From: Sulfurimonas sp. SAG-AH-194-I05
GTDB taxonomy: Bacteria; Campylobacterota; Campylobacteria; Campylobacterales; Sulfurimonadaceae
Reading direction: 5' to 3'
Length of the DNA: 64,000 nt
Assembly (NCBI RefSeq): GCF_029215955.1
Contig: NZ_JAEMVA010000005.1
Span: 1-64,000, forward strand
A model generated the notes under the pieces. It was not told the DNA's origin. It did no database searches and worked only from the letters and a program-made list of their open reading frames with translations. The position numbers were made by a program, and so were the translations under genes. This document shows positions 35,563 to 45,476 of the stretch, piece after piece (within the stretch, counting starts at the first letter, position 1; each line of letters opens with the position of its first letter).

Positions 35563-36350
35563 TTTAATTCAATTTTCACAAGTTTTGAAAAAGTTTTTGG
35601 AGCATCAATAATAATTTGCGCCATGTATTTTGAAATATTTTTCACATCAGCAATAGTAGATAAACGAGATATCTTATATGGTGTAACAATTCCATCAAGG
35701 TAAACACTTTTATTCTCTAAGCCTGATAAATCTTCATGATCTAAATAAATGGTAAGTTTTGCCTTTGAAATATCAGCAATCTTTGCTAAAGGAGTTGCAA
35801 TACCAACTACTTGACCTGGTCGTACTGCAAGAGAATAGAGAATGAACCCTTTTGCTCTAAGATTTTTATCTTCAATTGATCTTTTTAATACACTTTTTCT
35901 TAAGTTTAAATCAGCAATTTGAATTTTTAAATTATTAATTTCTTTTTTTGTACTTAAATATTGATTTTGACTATTAATTAAATCATAAAATTCTCTATCT
36001 TTTTCAACAATAGATTTAATTTTCAAACCTTTTATCTTTTCATAATTTTTATGTTTTTTATCAAGAAGCATAGTATAATTTTTTAAAATATTATTATTAA
36101 CAACTATCGTCTCATTTATAACTTTAATTTTTTGACTTATGTATTGTAATTCTTTTGTGTCAAGTTCTGAATCAATCACTATATAAGCCTTATGAGATAA
36201 GACTTTACCAATCATATTTTCATCTATGGACAACACTAAACCAGAAACATTTGATGAAATATTTCGAATTTCATAAGGTGCAACCTTGGAATAATACACT
36301 TTTGAAAACAAAGCTGTAACAAGCAATAAAAAAACAAAGAGATACTTCAT
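35559..36350 (-). CDS. HlyD-like periplasmic adaptor protein
   Basis: 263 residues. Signal peptide or anchor (MKYLFVFLLLVTALFS); a lipoyl-like half (RNISSNVSGLVLSIDENMIGKV); a coiled-coil hairpin (about 60-155); and the second lipoyl half with VRPGQVVGIATPLAKIAD. This is the membrane-fusion-protein layout that links an inner-membrane pump to TolC. First gene of its operon, divergent from cheV. No pump gene follows, so it may work with one encoded elsewhere. Confidence 0.8.
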   Translation of the reverse strand: MKYLFVFLLLVTALFSKVYYSKVAPYEIRNISSNVSGLVLSIDENMIGKVLSHKAYIVIDSELDTKELQYISQKIKVINETIVVNNNILKNYTMLLDKKHKNYEKIKGLKIKSIVEKDREFYDLINSQNQYLSTKKEINNLKIQIADLNLRKSVLKRSIEDKNLRAKGFILYSLAVRPGQVVGIATPLAKIADISKAKLTIYLDHEDLSGLENKSVYLDGIVTPYKISRLSTIADVKNISKYMAQIIIDAPKTFSKLVKIELK

Positions 36351-36461
36351 AAATTACCTTTAAATAAATATGATGTATTTTATCTATCAACACTTAACAT
36401 TAAAGCATATTTCATTTTAATTTGGGTACTATTAAACAATATTTAAACAAAAGGGTACTAT

Positions 36462-37409
36462 ATGTCTGTATTAGATAATGTTGATGCTGCCACAAATCTG
36501 GCTAAAAATAACGAGCTTCAACTATTAGTTTTTAGAATAAATGAAGCAAATGCATCTGCTTTTTATGCAATTAATGTTTTTAAAACAAGAGAGGTAGTTG
36601 AATCAAAAAATCACTATTTAACACAAATACCATCAGCGCATCATTTACTCGAAGGTACAATTATACTTCGTGGTTTGCAAATTCCTATTTTAAATCTTCC
36701 TTTATGGCTTGACACGACGCTCTCAAGAGAAGAAATTAAACGCTCAAATATTTTAATCTGTGATTTTAATGGTATAGTCATTGGACTTAGAATCATGTCT
36801 GCCTACCGTGTCATAAAGAAAAACTGGAATGAAATGCATGCACCAGATAGCTATAGACTCAAAGATGATGGAGTTGTTATGAATGACACACGTCTTGAAG
36901 ATGGTTCCCTTTGTCTTATTTTAGACTATGAAAAACTTTTATCAGATGTAATTCCACAAGCAATGGTAAATGTGTTTGAAGATACTGAAAATATTCAAGG
37001 CATAGATATGCCTCAAAGTCTTAAAAATGGTACTGTTCTTGTTGCAGAAGACTCTAAAACTGCACAAACTGCATTAAAACAAATTTTCAAAAATGCACAA
37101 ATAAATATGCTTCTTTTTGAAAATGGTAAAAAGCTAGTTGATTACGTATACGCGTTAGAAGAAAATGCGAGGAGTGTTCCCGTAATTATAACAGATATTG
37201 AGATGCCTGAAATGTCAGGATTTACTGTAATCCAAAAACTTAAAGAAAATCCCAATACACAAAATATTCCAATTATAGTAAACAGCTCAATGACGGGAAA
37301 TAATAATAGAAGAGAAGCTGAAGTACTTGGTGCATCTGGATTTATTGAAAAAACAAAAAGTCATAATGTAATTCCACTTATTATAGAAGTAATGAACGCT
37401 AATACATAA
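36462..37409 (+). CDS. cheV: Chemotaxis coupling protein CheV (CheW-REC)
   Basis: 315 residues. CheW-like domain at about 15-170 (LVFRINEANASAFYAINVFKTREVVE, ILILRGLQIPILNLPLW pattern), then a receiver at about 190-313 with VLVAEDSKTAQ, VIITDIEMPEMSG and FIEKTKSH. CheV couples receptors to CheA and can be phosphorylated to tune adaptation; several CheV copies are common in Campylobacterota. GGGTA precedes the ATG. A strong bidirectional terminator follows at 37420. Confidence 0.93.
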   Translation: MSVLDNVDAATNLAKNNELQLLVFRINEANASAFYAINVFKTREVVESKNHYLTQIPSAHHLLEGTIILRGLQIPILNLPLWLDTTLSREEIKRSNILICDFNGIVIGLRIMSAYRVIKKNWNEMHAPDSYRLKDDGVVMNDTRLEDGSLCLILDYEKLLSDVIPQAMVNVFEDTENIQGIDMPQSLKNGTVLVAEDSKTAQTALKQIFKNAQINMLLFENGKKLVDYVYALEENARSVPVIITDIEMPEMSGFTVIQKLKENPNTQNIPIIVNSSMTGNNNRREAEVLGASGFIEKTKSHNVIPLIIEVMNANT

Positions 37410-37419
37410 GAGAAGAAAG

Positions 37420-37450
37420 AAAAGAGAGATACGCAATGTATCTCTCTTTT
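37420..37450. terminator. Bidirectional rho-independent terminator between cheV and oadB
   Basis: A perfect 13-bp stem (AAAAGAGAGATAC at 37420-37432 and its complement at 37438-37450) with a 5-nt loop GCAAT. It carries A on one side and T on the other, so it can end transcription of both convergent genes. Confidence 0.9.
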
Positions 37451-37468
37451 TAATAGAAGGTCTTTGTC

Positions 37469-38800
37469 TTATTTTACAAAGAGAGAAATAAGTACACCAG
37501 CAGCAACTGCTGAACCAATAACACCTGCAACATTTGGACCCATCGCATGCATTAAAAGCATATTTGTTCTGTCATACTCCATACCAACTTTATTTGATAC
37601 ACGAGCAGCCATAGGAACTGCTGAAACTCCAGCCGAACCAATTAATGGATTAATTTTATTTCCAGGAAACATATTCATAACTTTTGCCATTAAAACACCA
37701 GAAGCAGTACCAACTGAGAATGCCACAATACCAAGAGCCATAATAAACATAGTTTCAGGAACTAAAAACTGATCTGCTGCTAGTTTAGAACCAACACCAA
37801 GGCCTAAGAAAATAGTTACTGTATTTATAAGTGAATTTTGCAGCGTATCATTTAAACGTTCAACAACACCCGATTCTTTTAAGAAGTTACCAAACATAAA
37901 TGCACCAATAAGTGGTGTAGCTTCTGGAAGAACTAAGATTGCAAGACTAAGAACCATTATAGGAAAAACTAATTTTTCTAAACGAGATACATGACGTAAG
38001 GTAGTCATTTTAATTTTTCGCTCAGCGTCTGTTGTTAATGCTTTCATAATTGGAGGTTGAATAATAGGAACCATAGCCATATAGGAGTATGATGCAACCG
38101 CAATAGCACCTAAAAGTTCAGGAGCAAGCTTCGATGCAATAAAAATCGAAGTCGGACCATCAGCCCCACCAATAATAGAAATAGCAGATGCTTGTTGCAG
38201 AGTAAAGTCAACAAAGCCCATTTGCGTTAATGCAACTGCACCAACAAGTGTTCCAAAGATACCAAACTGAGCAGCTCCACCAAGTAAGGCTGTTTTAGGA
38301 TTTGATAAAAGTGGACCAAAGTCTGTCATAGCACCAACACCCATAAATATAAGAATCGGAAACATCTCATTTGATAAACCCATGTGGTAAATAACACCTA
38401 AAAAACCATGTTCACCAGCTATACCTGCCACTGGAATATTAGCAAGTAATCCACCAAAAGCAATAGGAAGCAATAATAATGGCTCAAACCCTTTCTTAAT
38501 TGCTAACCAAAAAAGAAAAAATGTAATGAAAATCATAAGTAAACGACCCCAAGATTTATGGAAATCACTCATTTTATGTCCACTAGAGTCTAATTCGTCC
38601 GGATCAGGATTCAAAAATGCATTTACGCCAGTAGAACGTAAAAAACCACCTACCATTTCTGTAAATGATTGCGACTGGTATGTTTCTTCTTTATGTGTCG
38701 AAGGAGCTTCAGCCGAAGCCATTGCACTTGCATTAAGAGAGTTCATACTAAAGACCATAAAAATGGCCAATAATTTCAATAGAAAAAACTTCACTATCAT
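37469..38800 (-). CDS. oadB: Na+-pumping oxaloacetate decarboxylase, beta subunit
   Basis: 443 residues, integral membrane. The family core ([60 protein letters not shown]) forms the decarboxylase and sodium channel that uses decarboxylation of carboxybiotin to export Na+. The first 90 residues are an extra segment with a signal-like helix, longer than the classical 430-residue start but known in relatives. It overlaps oadA by one base. Confidence 0.93.
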   Translation of the reverse strand: MIVKFFLLKLLAIFMVFSMNSLNASAMASAEAPSTHKEETYQSQSFTEMVGGFLRSTGVNAFLNPDPDELDSSGHKMSDFHKSWGRLLMIFITFFLFWLAIKKGFEPLLLLPIAFGGLLANIPVAGIAGEHGFLGVIYHMGLSNEMFPILIFMGVGAMTDFGPLLSNPKTALLGGAAQFGIFGTLVGAVALTQMGFVDFTLQQASAISIIGGADGPTSIFIASKLAPELLGAIAVASYSYMAMVPIIQPPIMKALTTDAERKIKMTTLRHVSRLEKLVFPIMVLSLAILVLPEATPLIGAFMFGNFLKESGVVERLNDTLQNSLINTVTIFLGLGVGSKLAADQFLVPETMFIMALGIVAFSVGTASGVLMAKVMNMFPGNKINPLIGSAGVSAVPMAARVSNKVGMEYDRTNMLLMHAMGPNVAGVIGSAVAAGVLISLFVK

Positions 38801-40593
38801 TAACCTACAACTGCTACGACTTGACCTTCTACAACTTTGTCATTTGTAGCAACATTAATAGACTTTAATATACCTTTCTTAGGAGATACAACATCAATTT
38901 CCATTTTCATAGATTCTAAAATCATAATAACTTCACCCTCTTCTACTGGGTCATGAGGATTAGCAACTATTTTCCAAACATTACCCGGAAGTAATGCTTT
39001 AATTTCTTCTTCATCACCTGAAGCTACGGGAGCTGATACTGGAGCGACACTCTCACCATCAACTGCTGTTACTTGAATATTTGCATCACCCTCAGCAACT
39101 TGAACACTAAACTTTTGACCATCAACTACTACTGTATAATTTCCACTACCCATATTTTTATTTCCTTCACAATCATTTTTCATTTCTGATAATTTACGTA
39201 CGTTTAATTCACCTTTTCCTAAAAGAAAAGCGATACCTTTTTCTTGACATGCTGCTGCAATGAAGATATTTTCTTCAGTAATTTCTAAATCAACTTTTTT
39301 AAGTTCCGCTATTGCATGTTTTAAAGATTTTGTTTCATCTGCATTTGCTAAATCAAGTGCATTTTTTGTTGTTGGTTCAAGCCCAAGTTTTTCAGAAGCA
39401 ATTTTAATAATCTCAGGATCTGGAGCAACTGGAGTTTTTCCAAAGTAGCCAAGTACCATTTTCCCATAACCAGGAGCAATAGCTTTCCAAGGTCCTTGCA
39501 TAACATTGTTAAGTGCTTGTTGAAAATAAAACTGTGAAACTGGTGTTACAGATGTACCATAACCACCTTTTTCTACTACCTCTGTCATTGCTGCAATAAC
39601 CTCTGGGAATTTTTCTAAAATGTCATTATCGCGCATCATTTGTGTATTTGCAGTTAAAGCACCACCAGGCATTGGTGAAAAAGGAATAATCGGAGAAACC
39701 ATAGTAGCTTCAGGTGGTACAAAGTAATCCTTAAGACAATATTGTAATTCTTTCTCGTAGGTAAGAATCTTATCTATTTCTAAACCACCAAGATCAAAAT
39801 CAAGACCTTTTGTAGCATGAAGCATTGTTAAAATATCTGGTTGACTTGTTCCACCACTCACAGGATTTGCAGCCATATCAATACCATCAACACCAGCTTC
39901 TAAAGCTGCCATATATGCTGAAACAGAAACACCAGCTGTCTCATGTGTATGAAGACGTAAATGTGTACCTTCAGGAACGAGTCCACGAGCCATTTTAATT
40001 GTTTCATATACTTTATGAGGGTTAGAAGTTCCAGATGCATCTTTAAAACAAATACTACTATATGGTATACCGCTATCTAAAATGTCACGTAATGTTTTTT
40101 CATAAAAATCAACAGTATGCGCACCATAACATCCTGGGGGTAAATCCATCATCGTAACAACAACTTCATGTTTTAAGCCATAGTGTGCAATTCTTTCACC
40201 AGAATACTTTAAATTCTCAATATCATTTAAAGCATCAAAGTTTCTAATTGTTGTTGTCCCATGTTTTTTGAATAATTTTGCATGTAAGTCAATCAGTTCT
40301 TTTGAACCTGTGTCCAACATAACAGTATTTACACCACGTGCAAGTGTTTGTAAATTTGCTTCTGGTCCAACAATAGCACGGAATTTATCCATCATTTCAA
40401 AAGCATCTTCACGAAGATAGAAGTATAAAGATTGAAATCTTGCCCCACCACCAAATTCAAAGTGTGTTATACCTGCAGTTTTAGCAGCCTCAACAGCTGG
40501 TAAAAAGTCATTCATGAGTACACGTCCACCATATACTGATTGGAAGCCATCTCTAAAGCTTGTGTCCATTATATCTATAAATTTTTTAGCCAT
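38800..40593 (-). CDS. oadA: Oxaloacetate decarboxylase alpha subunit, biotin-carrying
   Basis: 597 residues. Carboxyltransferase barrel at about 1-290 with [14 protein letters not shown] and [21 protein letters not shown]; a PYC/OADA conserved middle; and a biotinyl domain at about 525-597 with the biotin lysine in ESMKMEIDV. It moves CO2 from oxaloacetate to biotin for the beta subunit. A proline/alanine-type linker precedes the biotin domain. It could also be annotated as pyruvate carboxylase subunit B; the OadG and OadB neighbours favour decarboxylase. Confidence 0.93.
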   Translation of the reverse strand: MAKKFIDIMDTSFRDGFQSVYGGRVLMNDFLPAVEAAKTAGITHFEFGGGARFQSLYFYLREDAFEMMDKFRAIVGPEANLQTLARGVNTVMLDTGSKELIDLHAKLFKKHGTTTIRNFDALNDIENLKYSGERIAHYGLKHEVVVTMMDLPPGCYGAHTVDFYEKTLRDILDSGIPYSSICFKDASGTSNPHKVYETIKMARGLVPEGTHLRLHTHETAGVSVSAYMAALEAGVDGIDMAANPVSGGTSQPDILTMLHATKGLDFDLGGLEIDKILTYEKELQYCLKDYFVPPEATMVSPIIPFSPMPGGALTANTQMMRDNDILEKFPEVIAAMTEVVEKGGYGTSVTPVSQFYFQQALNNVMQGPWKAIAPGYGKMVLGYFGKTPVAPDPEIIKIASEKLGLEPTTKNALDLANADETKSLKHAIAELKKVDLEITEENIFIAAACQEKGIAFLLGKGELNVRKLSEMKNDCEGNKNMGSGNYTVVVDGQKFSVQVAEGDANIQVTAVDGESVAPVSAPVASGDEEEIKALLPGNVWKIVANPHDPVEEGEVIMILESMKMEIDVVSPKKGILKSINVATNDKVVEGQVVAVVG

Positions 40594-40601
40594 ACTTCGC
40601 T

Positions 40602-40832
40602 TTATCCTTGTCTGTGATGTGATATTGCTGCTGTAATAGCTGCAATAACTTTTTTATTATCTTGTTTTTTCGCCACTGTATCATCAGGATTCTGATGTGG
40701 TTCTGGGAATAATTTATTAATAACACTAGACATTATAGTCATACTAGCTATCATTACAATTAAAAATAAGAACACTGTTCCCATTCCTAATCCCATAAAT
40801 TTAAAACCCTCTATTATCAGGTTAGTTTCCAT
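40602..40832 (-). CDS. oadG: Oxaloacetate decarboxylase gamma subunit
   Basis: 76 residues: one N-terminal membrane helix (GLGMGTVFLFLIVMIASMTIM) and a polar tail (PEPHQNPDDT ... AAITAAISHHRQG). OadG assembles the complex and its C-terminal histidines bind zinc. It lies 8 nt before oadA and is the first gene of the three-gene operon. Confidence 0.88.
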   Translation of the reverse strand: METNLIIEGFKFMGLGMGTVFLFLIVMIASMTIMSSVINKLFPEPHQNPDDTVAKKQDNKKVIAAITAAISHHRQG

Positions 40833-40982
40833 AAATTACCTTTTTTACCATAATTTGTTCGCACGATTATAGTATAAATCTGTTTAAATAAAGGTTTCAA
40901 AAGTTTTGATGTTTTAAAAATTGCTATATTGTTACCTTTTGATTATATACTGCGCAAATAATTTATATAAGGAAGAGGAAAA

Positions 40983-41273
40983 ATGACAAAGAAACATGTA
41001 AGAAATTTTGGAATAATAAATACTATTGAAGGGTATTCCTATTTAGTTTTACTCTTTATTGCAATGCCACTAAAGTACGTACTAGGAATAGCAATAGCTG
41101 TAAAAATTGCGGGCATGCTCCATGGTGTACTCTTTGTAACCTTAATTGTACTCATGTTACCAGCAGCCTTACAAGCAAAATGGGCATTTAAATGTAACAT
41201 ACTTTTTTTCGTAGCTTCACTTATACCATTTGGAACTTTTTACACACGAAAGAAAATTAAAACTTATGAATAG
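40983..41273 (+). CDS. DUF3817 membrane protein
   Basis: 96 residues with about three helices; EGYSYLVLLFIAMPLKYVLG and KIAGMLHGVLFVTLIVLML are typical of DUF3817, found in many bacteria and fused to transporters in some. AAGGAAGAGG is directly upstream of the ATG, and TATACT farther upstream may be the -10. Function unknown. Followed by another small membrane protein. Confidence 0.85.
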   Translation: MTKKHVRNFGIINTIEGYSYLVLLFIAMPLKYVLGIAIAVKIAGMLHGVLFVTLIVLMLPAALQAKWAFKCNILFFVASLIPFGTFYTRKKIKTYE

Positions 41274-41317
41274 ATTATTTAGATAGAATATGCAAATAAA
41301 TATAAATGAGGACAAAT

Positions 41318-41608
41318 ATGATAGCTGGAATGAATGAACAGGACTTTATGGCATATATAATTTTTGGAGTTATTTTAAACTTTGCCTTCTCCATTTTTTT
41401 TGGAATATACTTAAGTAAAAATATTGGTATGCAAGAGATGATTACATCAAAAGGTGATAAACAACAGTCACTTTTAGTCAGTCTTAGTTTGTTTGTCCCT
41501 TTTGCAAAAATGCTTATTACTCTTTATAGAGTGGCAATTTTACAAATTTATTTTCTCGACAAAGGACATACGCATAAAGAATTTTGGGTTTATATGACAA
41601 ATAAATAA
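41318..41608 (+). CDS. Small membrane protein, unknown
   Basis: 96 residues from the ATG at 41318, preceded by GAGG; an upstream ATG (41306) would overlap that site. Two or three hydrophobic segments (AYIIFGVILNFAFSIFFGIYL, LLVSLSLFVPFAKMLITLY). No family recognised. Probably in one transcript with the DUF3817 gene. Confidence 0.7.
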   Translation: MIAGMNEQDFMAYIIFGVILNFAFSIFFGIYLSKNIGMQEMITSKGDKQQSLLVSLSLFVPFAKMLITLYRVAILQIYFLDKGHTHKEFWVYMTNK

Positions 41609-41629
41609 AATTGTATCCGCAGTAAGTAT

Positions 41630-42148
41630 CTATTCTTTTCTATATATACTTGCTACGCAATCTCTATTAATATTTTCTCCCCATAAGCCTTTTTTTTCTG
41701 TTCTTGCTTTGTTTTGTGCATTATAAAAATATGAAAAATATTCTTTGTCTTTAAACAAAGGTTGCCTTAGAGCTAATCCTTCTGCTAAAAGTATTTCAGA
41801 CAAAGACCTCTCTCCTTCAATATTTACTATGCACCGACCGTTCTTGTATACTATTGGATACTGTTGTTGTACACGTATTTTACTATAGATATAGTATTGA
41901 AGATCTCTTCTCTTTTCATAAAACTTTATAATGGACTTTGCACAGGTAGAGTCTGGTTTAGATATTCTATACATTTCATCAATAGACATTACACCATAAG
42001 GTGAGCACACAAACTTTGTGTTACCTATTTTATATTCTTGCATATCATTTGTAATTATATTGTATAAAATTGCCATCTGTGGTTCAACCGTATGTGCTGT
42101 GTTTAATGAAAGCAGGAGAAGAAATAAAATTTTAAAAAATATTTTCAT
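41630..42148 (-). CDS. Exported SNase-like protein, possibly inactive
   Basis: About 172 residues from the ATG at 42148, which gives a clean signal peptide (FFKILFLLLLSLNTAHT); another ATG is 15 nt upstream and neither has a clear ribosome site. The C-terminal LLAEGLALRQP ... FYNAQNKARTEKKGLWGEN is the helical tail of staphylococcal nuclease (PF00565). The usual catalytic motif with D-T-P-E is not visible in the first half. Cysteines at about 48 and 69 may pair. Likely periplasmic; nuclease activity is doubtful. Confidence 0.65.
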   Translation of the reverse strand: MKIFFKILFLLLLSLNTAHTVEPQMAILYNIITNDMQEYKIGNTKFVCSPYGVMSIDEMYRISKPDSTCAKSIIKFYEKRRDLQYYIYSKIRVQQQYPIVYKNGRCIVNIEGERSLSEILLAEGLALRQPLFKDKEYFSYFYNAQNKARTEKKGLWGENINRDCVASIYRKE

Positions 42149-42177
42149 ATAAGATTTTAACATGTTATAATTAACTT

Positions 42178-42342
42178 ATGAATGATTTTAAATTAAAAAT
42201 AGTATTAGCAGTTCTCACTGGAGTTGTATTCTCTTTTATCTTTATCTTGCTTGCTTTTGTAGTTCCTACGAAGAACAAGACTGTTTATCATAAAAAAGCA
42301 GTAGGAAAATTAGAAAAAGTTTCAGAATCTTTAAGAAGGTAA
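42178..42342 (+). CDS. 54-residue single-helix membrane protein
   Basis: ATG at 42178, TAA at 42340-42342. Starts MNDFKLKIVLAVLTG, has a hydrophobic helix (VVFSFIFILLAFVV) and a basic cytoplasm- or periplasm-facing tail (KNKTVYHKKAVGKLEKVSESLRR). Charge pattern and length are those of a real membrane peptide. No strong ribosome site is seen. Divergent from the SNase-like gene. Confidence 0.5.
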   Translation: MNDFKLKIVLAVLTGVVFSFIFILLAFVVPTKNKTVYHKKAVGKLEKVSESLRR

Positions 42343-42364
42343 GTAGAAGGGTATAAATACTATA

Positions 42365-42381
42365 CGTGCTAAAGAAGCACG
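42365..42381. terminator. Weak hairpin between small membrane gene and htpG
   Basis: CGTGCT and AGCACG around the loop AAAGA, 6 bp, in the 58-bp convergent gap. It lacks a T run, so it is only a possible terminator. Confidence 0.3.
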
Positions 42382-42400
42382 CATAGATAAAGTAAAATCT

Positions 42401-44293
42401 CTAAAGAGCTTTACTCATAATTCTATTTAACCTTGTAATAAACCCAGCAGTATCACTTAATTCTTGGCCATCAAATAACTTTGCTTGATCAAGTAAAACA
42501 TGTGCAGCATCATTAATTAAATTTTGATCTGAGGACTCTTTTAGTTTTAATAATAGCTCATGCTTAGGATTAATCTGAAGAATAGGAGCTGGATCAGGAG
42601 TATCTCCACCTTGTCCCATTTGTTTCATCATTTGTGCCATCATATAAGAAGGGTCTTCTTTATCTATTTTAATTGCAACTGGAGAATCTATGAGGTCTGA
42701 AGTTGTTTCAACAGACTTAACTGCCTCACCTAAAGCATCTTTAAATTCTTTTGCTAAACCTTCATATGTTTTAGCAACTTCTTCTTCAGCTTTTTTATCT
42801 TCTTCACTCTCTTCAAATTTTGCATCTGCAACAGGAACTAATTTAAAGTCTTTATAGTCAGTTACCATTGGAAAAATAATAGTGTCTACTTCTTCGTTAA
42901 GAATTAAAACATCAATTCCTTTTGCTTTGAATCGCTCGAGGGCAGGAGAAGATTTCAACATTGATAATGAAGATTTACCAGCTAAATAATAAATTTCTTT
43001 TTTCTCTTCATCTATATTTTTAACAAACTCTTCAATCATAACTGTTTCAGTTGCATTCATAGTGTTAAACTGTAAAAGTTCTAAAATTTTCTCACGGTTA
43101 TCAAAGTCATTATAAAGACCTTCTTTAATCACATTTCCAAATTCAGAATAAAAAGTATTATATTTTTCTTTATCTTTCTTTGCCATTTTCGCTAGATCTG
43201 AAAGTACTTTTTTTACAGATGTTTTTTTAATTTTGTCCATAATAGGATTTGATTGTAAAATTTCACGAGAAACATTTAATGGTAAATCTTTAGAGTCAAT
43301 TACACCACGTAAAAATCTTAAATATGTTGGCATTAACTCTTTTTCATCGTCTGTAATAAACACACGATTAATATAAAGTTTAATACCAGTTTGATAATCT
43401 ACACGAAAAAGGTCCATAGGAGCTTTTGAAGGAATATAAAAAAGTGTCGTATATTCAACCGCACCCTCAGCTTTGTTGTGTACCCAACTTAATGGCTCTT
43501 CACTTGAATGCGCGATAGAACTGTAAAAATCTTTATATTCATCATCTGTTACATCTTTTTTAGCCATTGTCCAAAGTGCATTTGCACGGTTAATTTGCTC
43601 ATTTACAATGTCAGTTCTACTTGGCTCAATCTCTTTGTCATCATCATCTTTAACAGCTGCAACAAAGTTTTCCTTATCCATAAAAATTTTAAATGGAATA
43701 TGGTTTGAATATTTTTTAATAATAGACTCGACTCTGTATGTTTCTAAAAATTCATCTTCATCGTCTTTAAGGTGCATTACGATAGTAGTACCATGGCCAT
43801 CTTGCGTTGCATCTTCAATATCAAACTCACCATCACCAGCACTTCTCCATAAAAGAGCTTTATCTTCACCAGCTTTTTTTGTTGTTACTTCAACTTTATC
43901 AGCAACCATAAAACAAGCATAAAAACCAACGCCAAATTGACCGATTAAATTAGAATCTTCTTTTTGGTCACCACTAAGATTTTCTAAAAATGCTTTCGTT
44001 CCAGACTTAGCAATTGTTCCAAGGTTATTCATTAAGTCTTCTTCATTCATACCAATACCAGTATCTCGAATAGTTAATGTTTTTGCTTCTTTATTTGCTA
44101 CGATATCAATACGTGGTGCGAATGTTACATCTTTATATTTTTCCTCAGTTAAAACTAACATATTTAATTTATCAAGTGCATCTGAAGCATTTGAAACCAA
44201 CTCACGAAGAAATATTTCTTTGTTTGAATATAGTGAGTGAATCATAAGATTTAATATCTGATTTGCCTCTGTTTGAAACTGATGTTTTGCCAT
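42401..44293 (-). CDS. htpG: Molecular chaperone HtpG (Hsp90)
   Basis: 630 residues, full length. The GHKL ATPase domain holds NASDALDKL, DTGIGMN and GQFGVGFYACFMV; the middle domain holds PSKAPMDLF and LPLNVSREILQ. It is an ATP-dependent cytoplasmic chaperone. The promoter region (44294-44434) is shared with a divergent small membrane gene and contains a 6-bp inverted repeat at 44367. Confidence 0.97.
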   Translation of the reverse strand: MAKHQFQTEANQILNLMIHSLYSNKEIFLRELVSNASDALDKLNMLVLTEEKYKDVTFAPRIDIVANKEAKTLTIRDTGIGMNEEDLMNNLGTIAKSGTKAFLENLSGDQKEDSNLIGQFGVGFYACFMVADKVEVTTKKAGEDKALLWRSAGDGEFDIEDATQDGHGTTIVMHLKDDEDEFLETYRVESIIKKYSNHIPFKIFMDKENFVAAVKDDDDKEIEPSRTDIVNEQINRANALWTMAKKDVTDDEYKDFYSSIAHSSEEPLSWVHNKAEGAVEYTTLFYIPSKAPMDLFRVDYQTGIKLYINRVFITDDEKELMPTYLRFLRGVIDSKDLPLNVSREILQSNPIMDKIKKTSVKKVLSDLAKMAKKDKEKYNTFYSEFGNVIKEGLYNDFDNREKILELLQFNTMNATETVMIEEFVKNIDEEKKEIYYLAGKSSLSMLKSSPALERFKAKGIDVLILNEEVDTIIFPMVTDYKDFKLVPVADAKFEESEEDKKAEEEVAKTYEGLAKEFKDALGEAVKSVETTSDLIDSPVAIKIDKEDPSYMMAQMMKQMGQGGDTPDPAPILQINPKHELLLKLKESSDQNLINDAAHVLLDQAKLFDGQELSDTAGFITRLNRIMSKAL

Positions 44294-44366
44294 GTGTACT
44301 ATCCTTAAATAATTTTTGTGAGTATACCAAGAAAAGGTTAATCATTTCAAATAGAATCAAGATATT

Positions 44367-44383
44367 TGAGTCGTAGGGACTCA
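44367..44383. repeat. Inverted repeat upstream of htpG
   Basis: TGAGTC and GACTCA with a 5-nt centre GTAGG, about 75 bp upstream of the htpG start in the divergent region. It could be a repressor operator; no match to a known heat-shock operator is claimed. Confidence 0.4.
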
Positions 44384-44434
44384 GATTAGTTTAGTCAAAT
44401 TAAATAGTTACTTTATTTTGCTATACTTTCTTTT

Positions 44435-44749
44435 ATGAACTCAGATTTTATTGAACAAATGGAAGCAACCCCAAAACTACATGCAACGAAATGTAAATGT
44501 ATCTCTGCGCTTTTAAGAATATTTTTACAATTCACAACATTTATATCTGCTGCTCTTGCATGGTATTTATACGATTATTTTATCGCTTTAGCTACCCTAC
44601 TTTTAACTTTTATCATAATGGGAATAATTCGTTCAAAAATACGAAACAGTGTAATTCCACCTAAACAAAGAGAATTTCAGTATAACGATAAAGGCATAGC
44701 AGATTGGTACACAGCAAGAGAACTATGTATTGAAATAAAAGAAGCGTAG
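44435..44749 (+). CDS. Small two-helix membrane protein, unknown
   Basis: 104 residues. A charged, cysteine-containing N-terminus (HATKCKCISALLR), two helices (FLQFTTFISAALAWYLYDYF and ALATLLLTFIIMGII) and a polar C-terminus (PPKQREFQYNDKGIADWY). No family recognised. It is divergent from htpG and converges with menG, 1 nt away. Confidence 0.75.
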   Translation: MNSDFIEQMEATPKLHATKCKCISALLRIFLQFTTFISAALAWYLYDYFIALATLLLTFIIMGIIRSKIRNSVIPPKQREFQYNDKGIADWYTARELCIEIKEA

Positions 44750-44750
44750 A

Positions 44751-45473
44751 CTATTTTTTTCTAGCAATCAAAAGTGTTGAAATATCCATAGAAAAACTTT
44801 GTGTGTACAGCATTTCAAATCCAGCATTTTCAAGTTCATTCTGCATATTTTCTACAGTTGAAAAGTCTTCTATAGAATTTGGCAAGTACTCATATGCTTC
44901 GAGGTTTTTAGAAATAAATCCACCAATACGAGGTAAGATTTTATTCATGTAAAAATCTCTCATTTTTCCTAAAAAAGATGGGTTCTCATTTTTCATAAAC
45001 TCTAAAATAACAACAAGTCCATCTTTTTTTAAAACTCTATTAAATTCTTCTAATGCATCTTTACGTTCAACAACATTACGTATACCATAGGTAATACTTA
45101 CAATATCACAACTAGCATCATCCAAAGGAATATCTGTTGCCTTAGATATATGGTAATTAAATGTAGGATATTTCTTTTTTGCAACATCAACCATACCGAT
45201 AGAGGGATCTACACCTACAATATCACTAACAGTAATATCTAACTTCTTTGCACGTGCATTCCAAAAGTCCATCATATCACCAGTACCACATGCAACATCG
45301 ACAATTTTTTCTATTGCGTCTTTTCCATAAAACTCATAAGACAAATCACAAGCTTTTCGTCTCCATGATTTATCTACACCCATACTCATAACCCGATTTG
45401 CTGTATCGTATGTTGGAGCTATATCATCAAACATTGAGACTATTTTTTCTTGTTTATCTTGTGTTGTATTCAT
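44751..45473 (-). CDS. ubiE: Demethylmenaquinone methyltransferase (MenG/UbiE)
   Basis: 240 residues. Family marks are MFDDIAPTYDTANRVMSMGVDKSWRR, the SAM motif VDVACGTGDMMDFW and ITYGIRNVVERKDALEEFNRVLK. It methylates the ring of demethylmenaquinone; Campylobacterota use menaquinone, so MenG is the likely role. It is the last gene of the large minus-strand cluster, 3 nt after ribD. Confidence 0.95.
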   Translation of the reverse strand: MNTTQDKQEKIVSMFDDIAPTYDTANRVMSMGVDKSWRRKACDLSYEFYGKDAIEKIVDVACGTGDMMDFWNARAKKLDITVSDIVGVDPSIGMVDVAKKKYPTFNYHISKATDIPLDDASCDIVSITYGIRNVVERKDALEEFNRVLKKDGLVVILEFMKNENPSFLGKMRDFYMNKILPRIGGFISKNLEAYEYLPNSIEDFSTVENMQNELENAGFEMLYTQSFSMDISTLLIARKK

Positions 45474-45476
45474 AGT

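Noticed and set aside
38800-40593. Pyruvate carboxylase subunit B
   Set aside because: Same domain set, but the adjacent oadG and oadB membrane subunits fit the Na+-pumping decarboxylase better.
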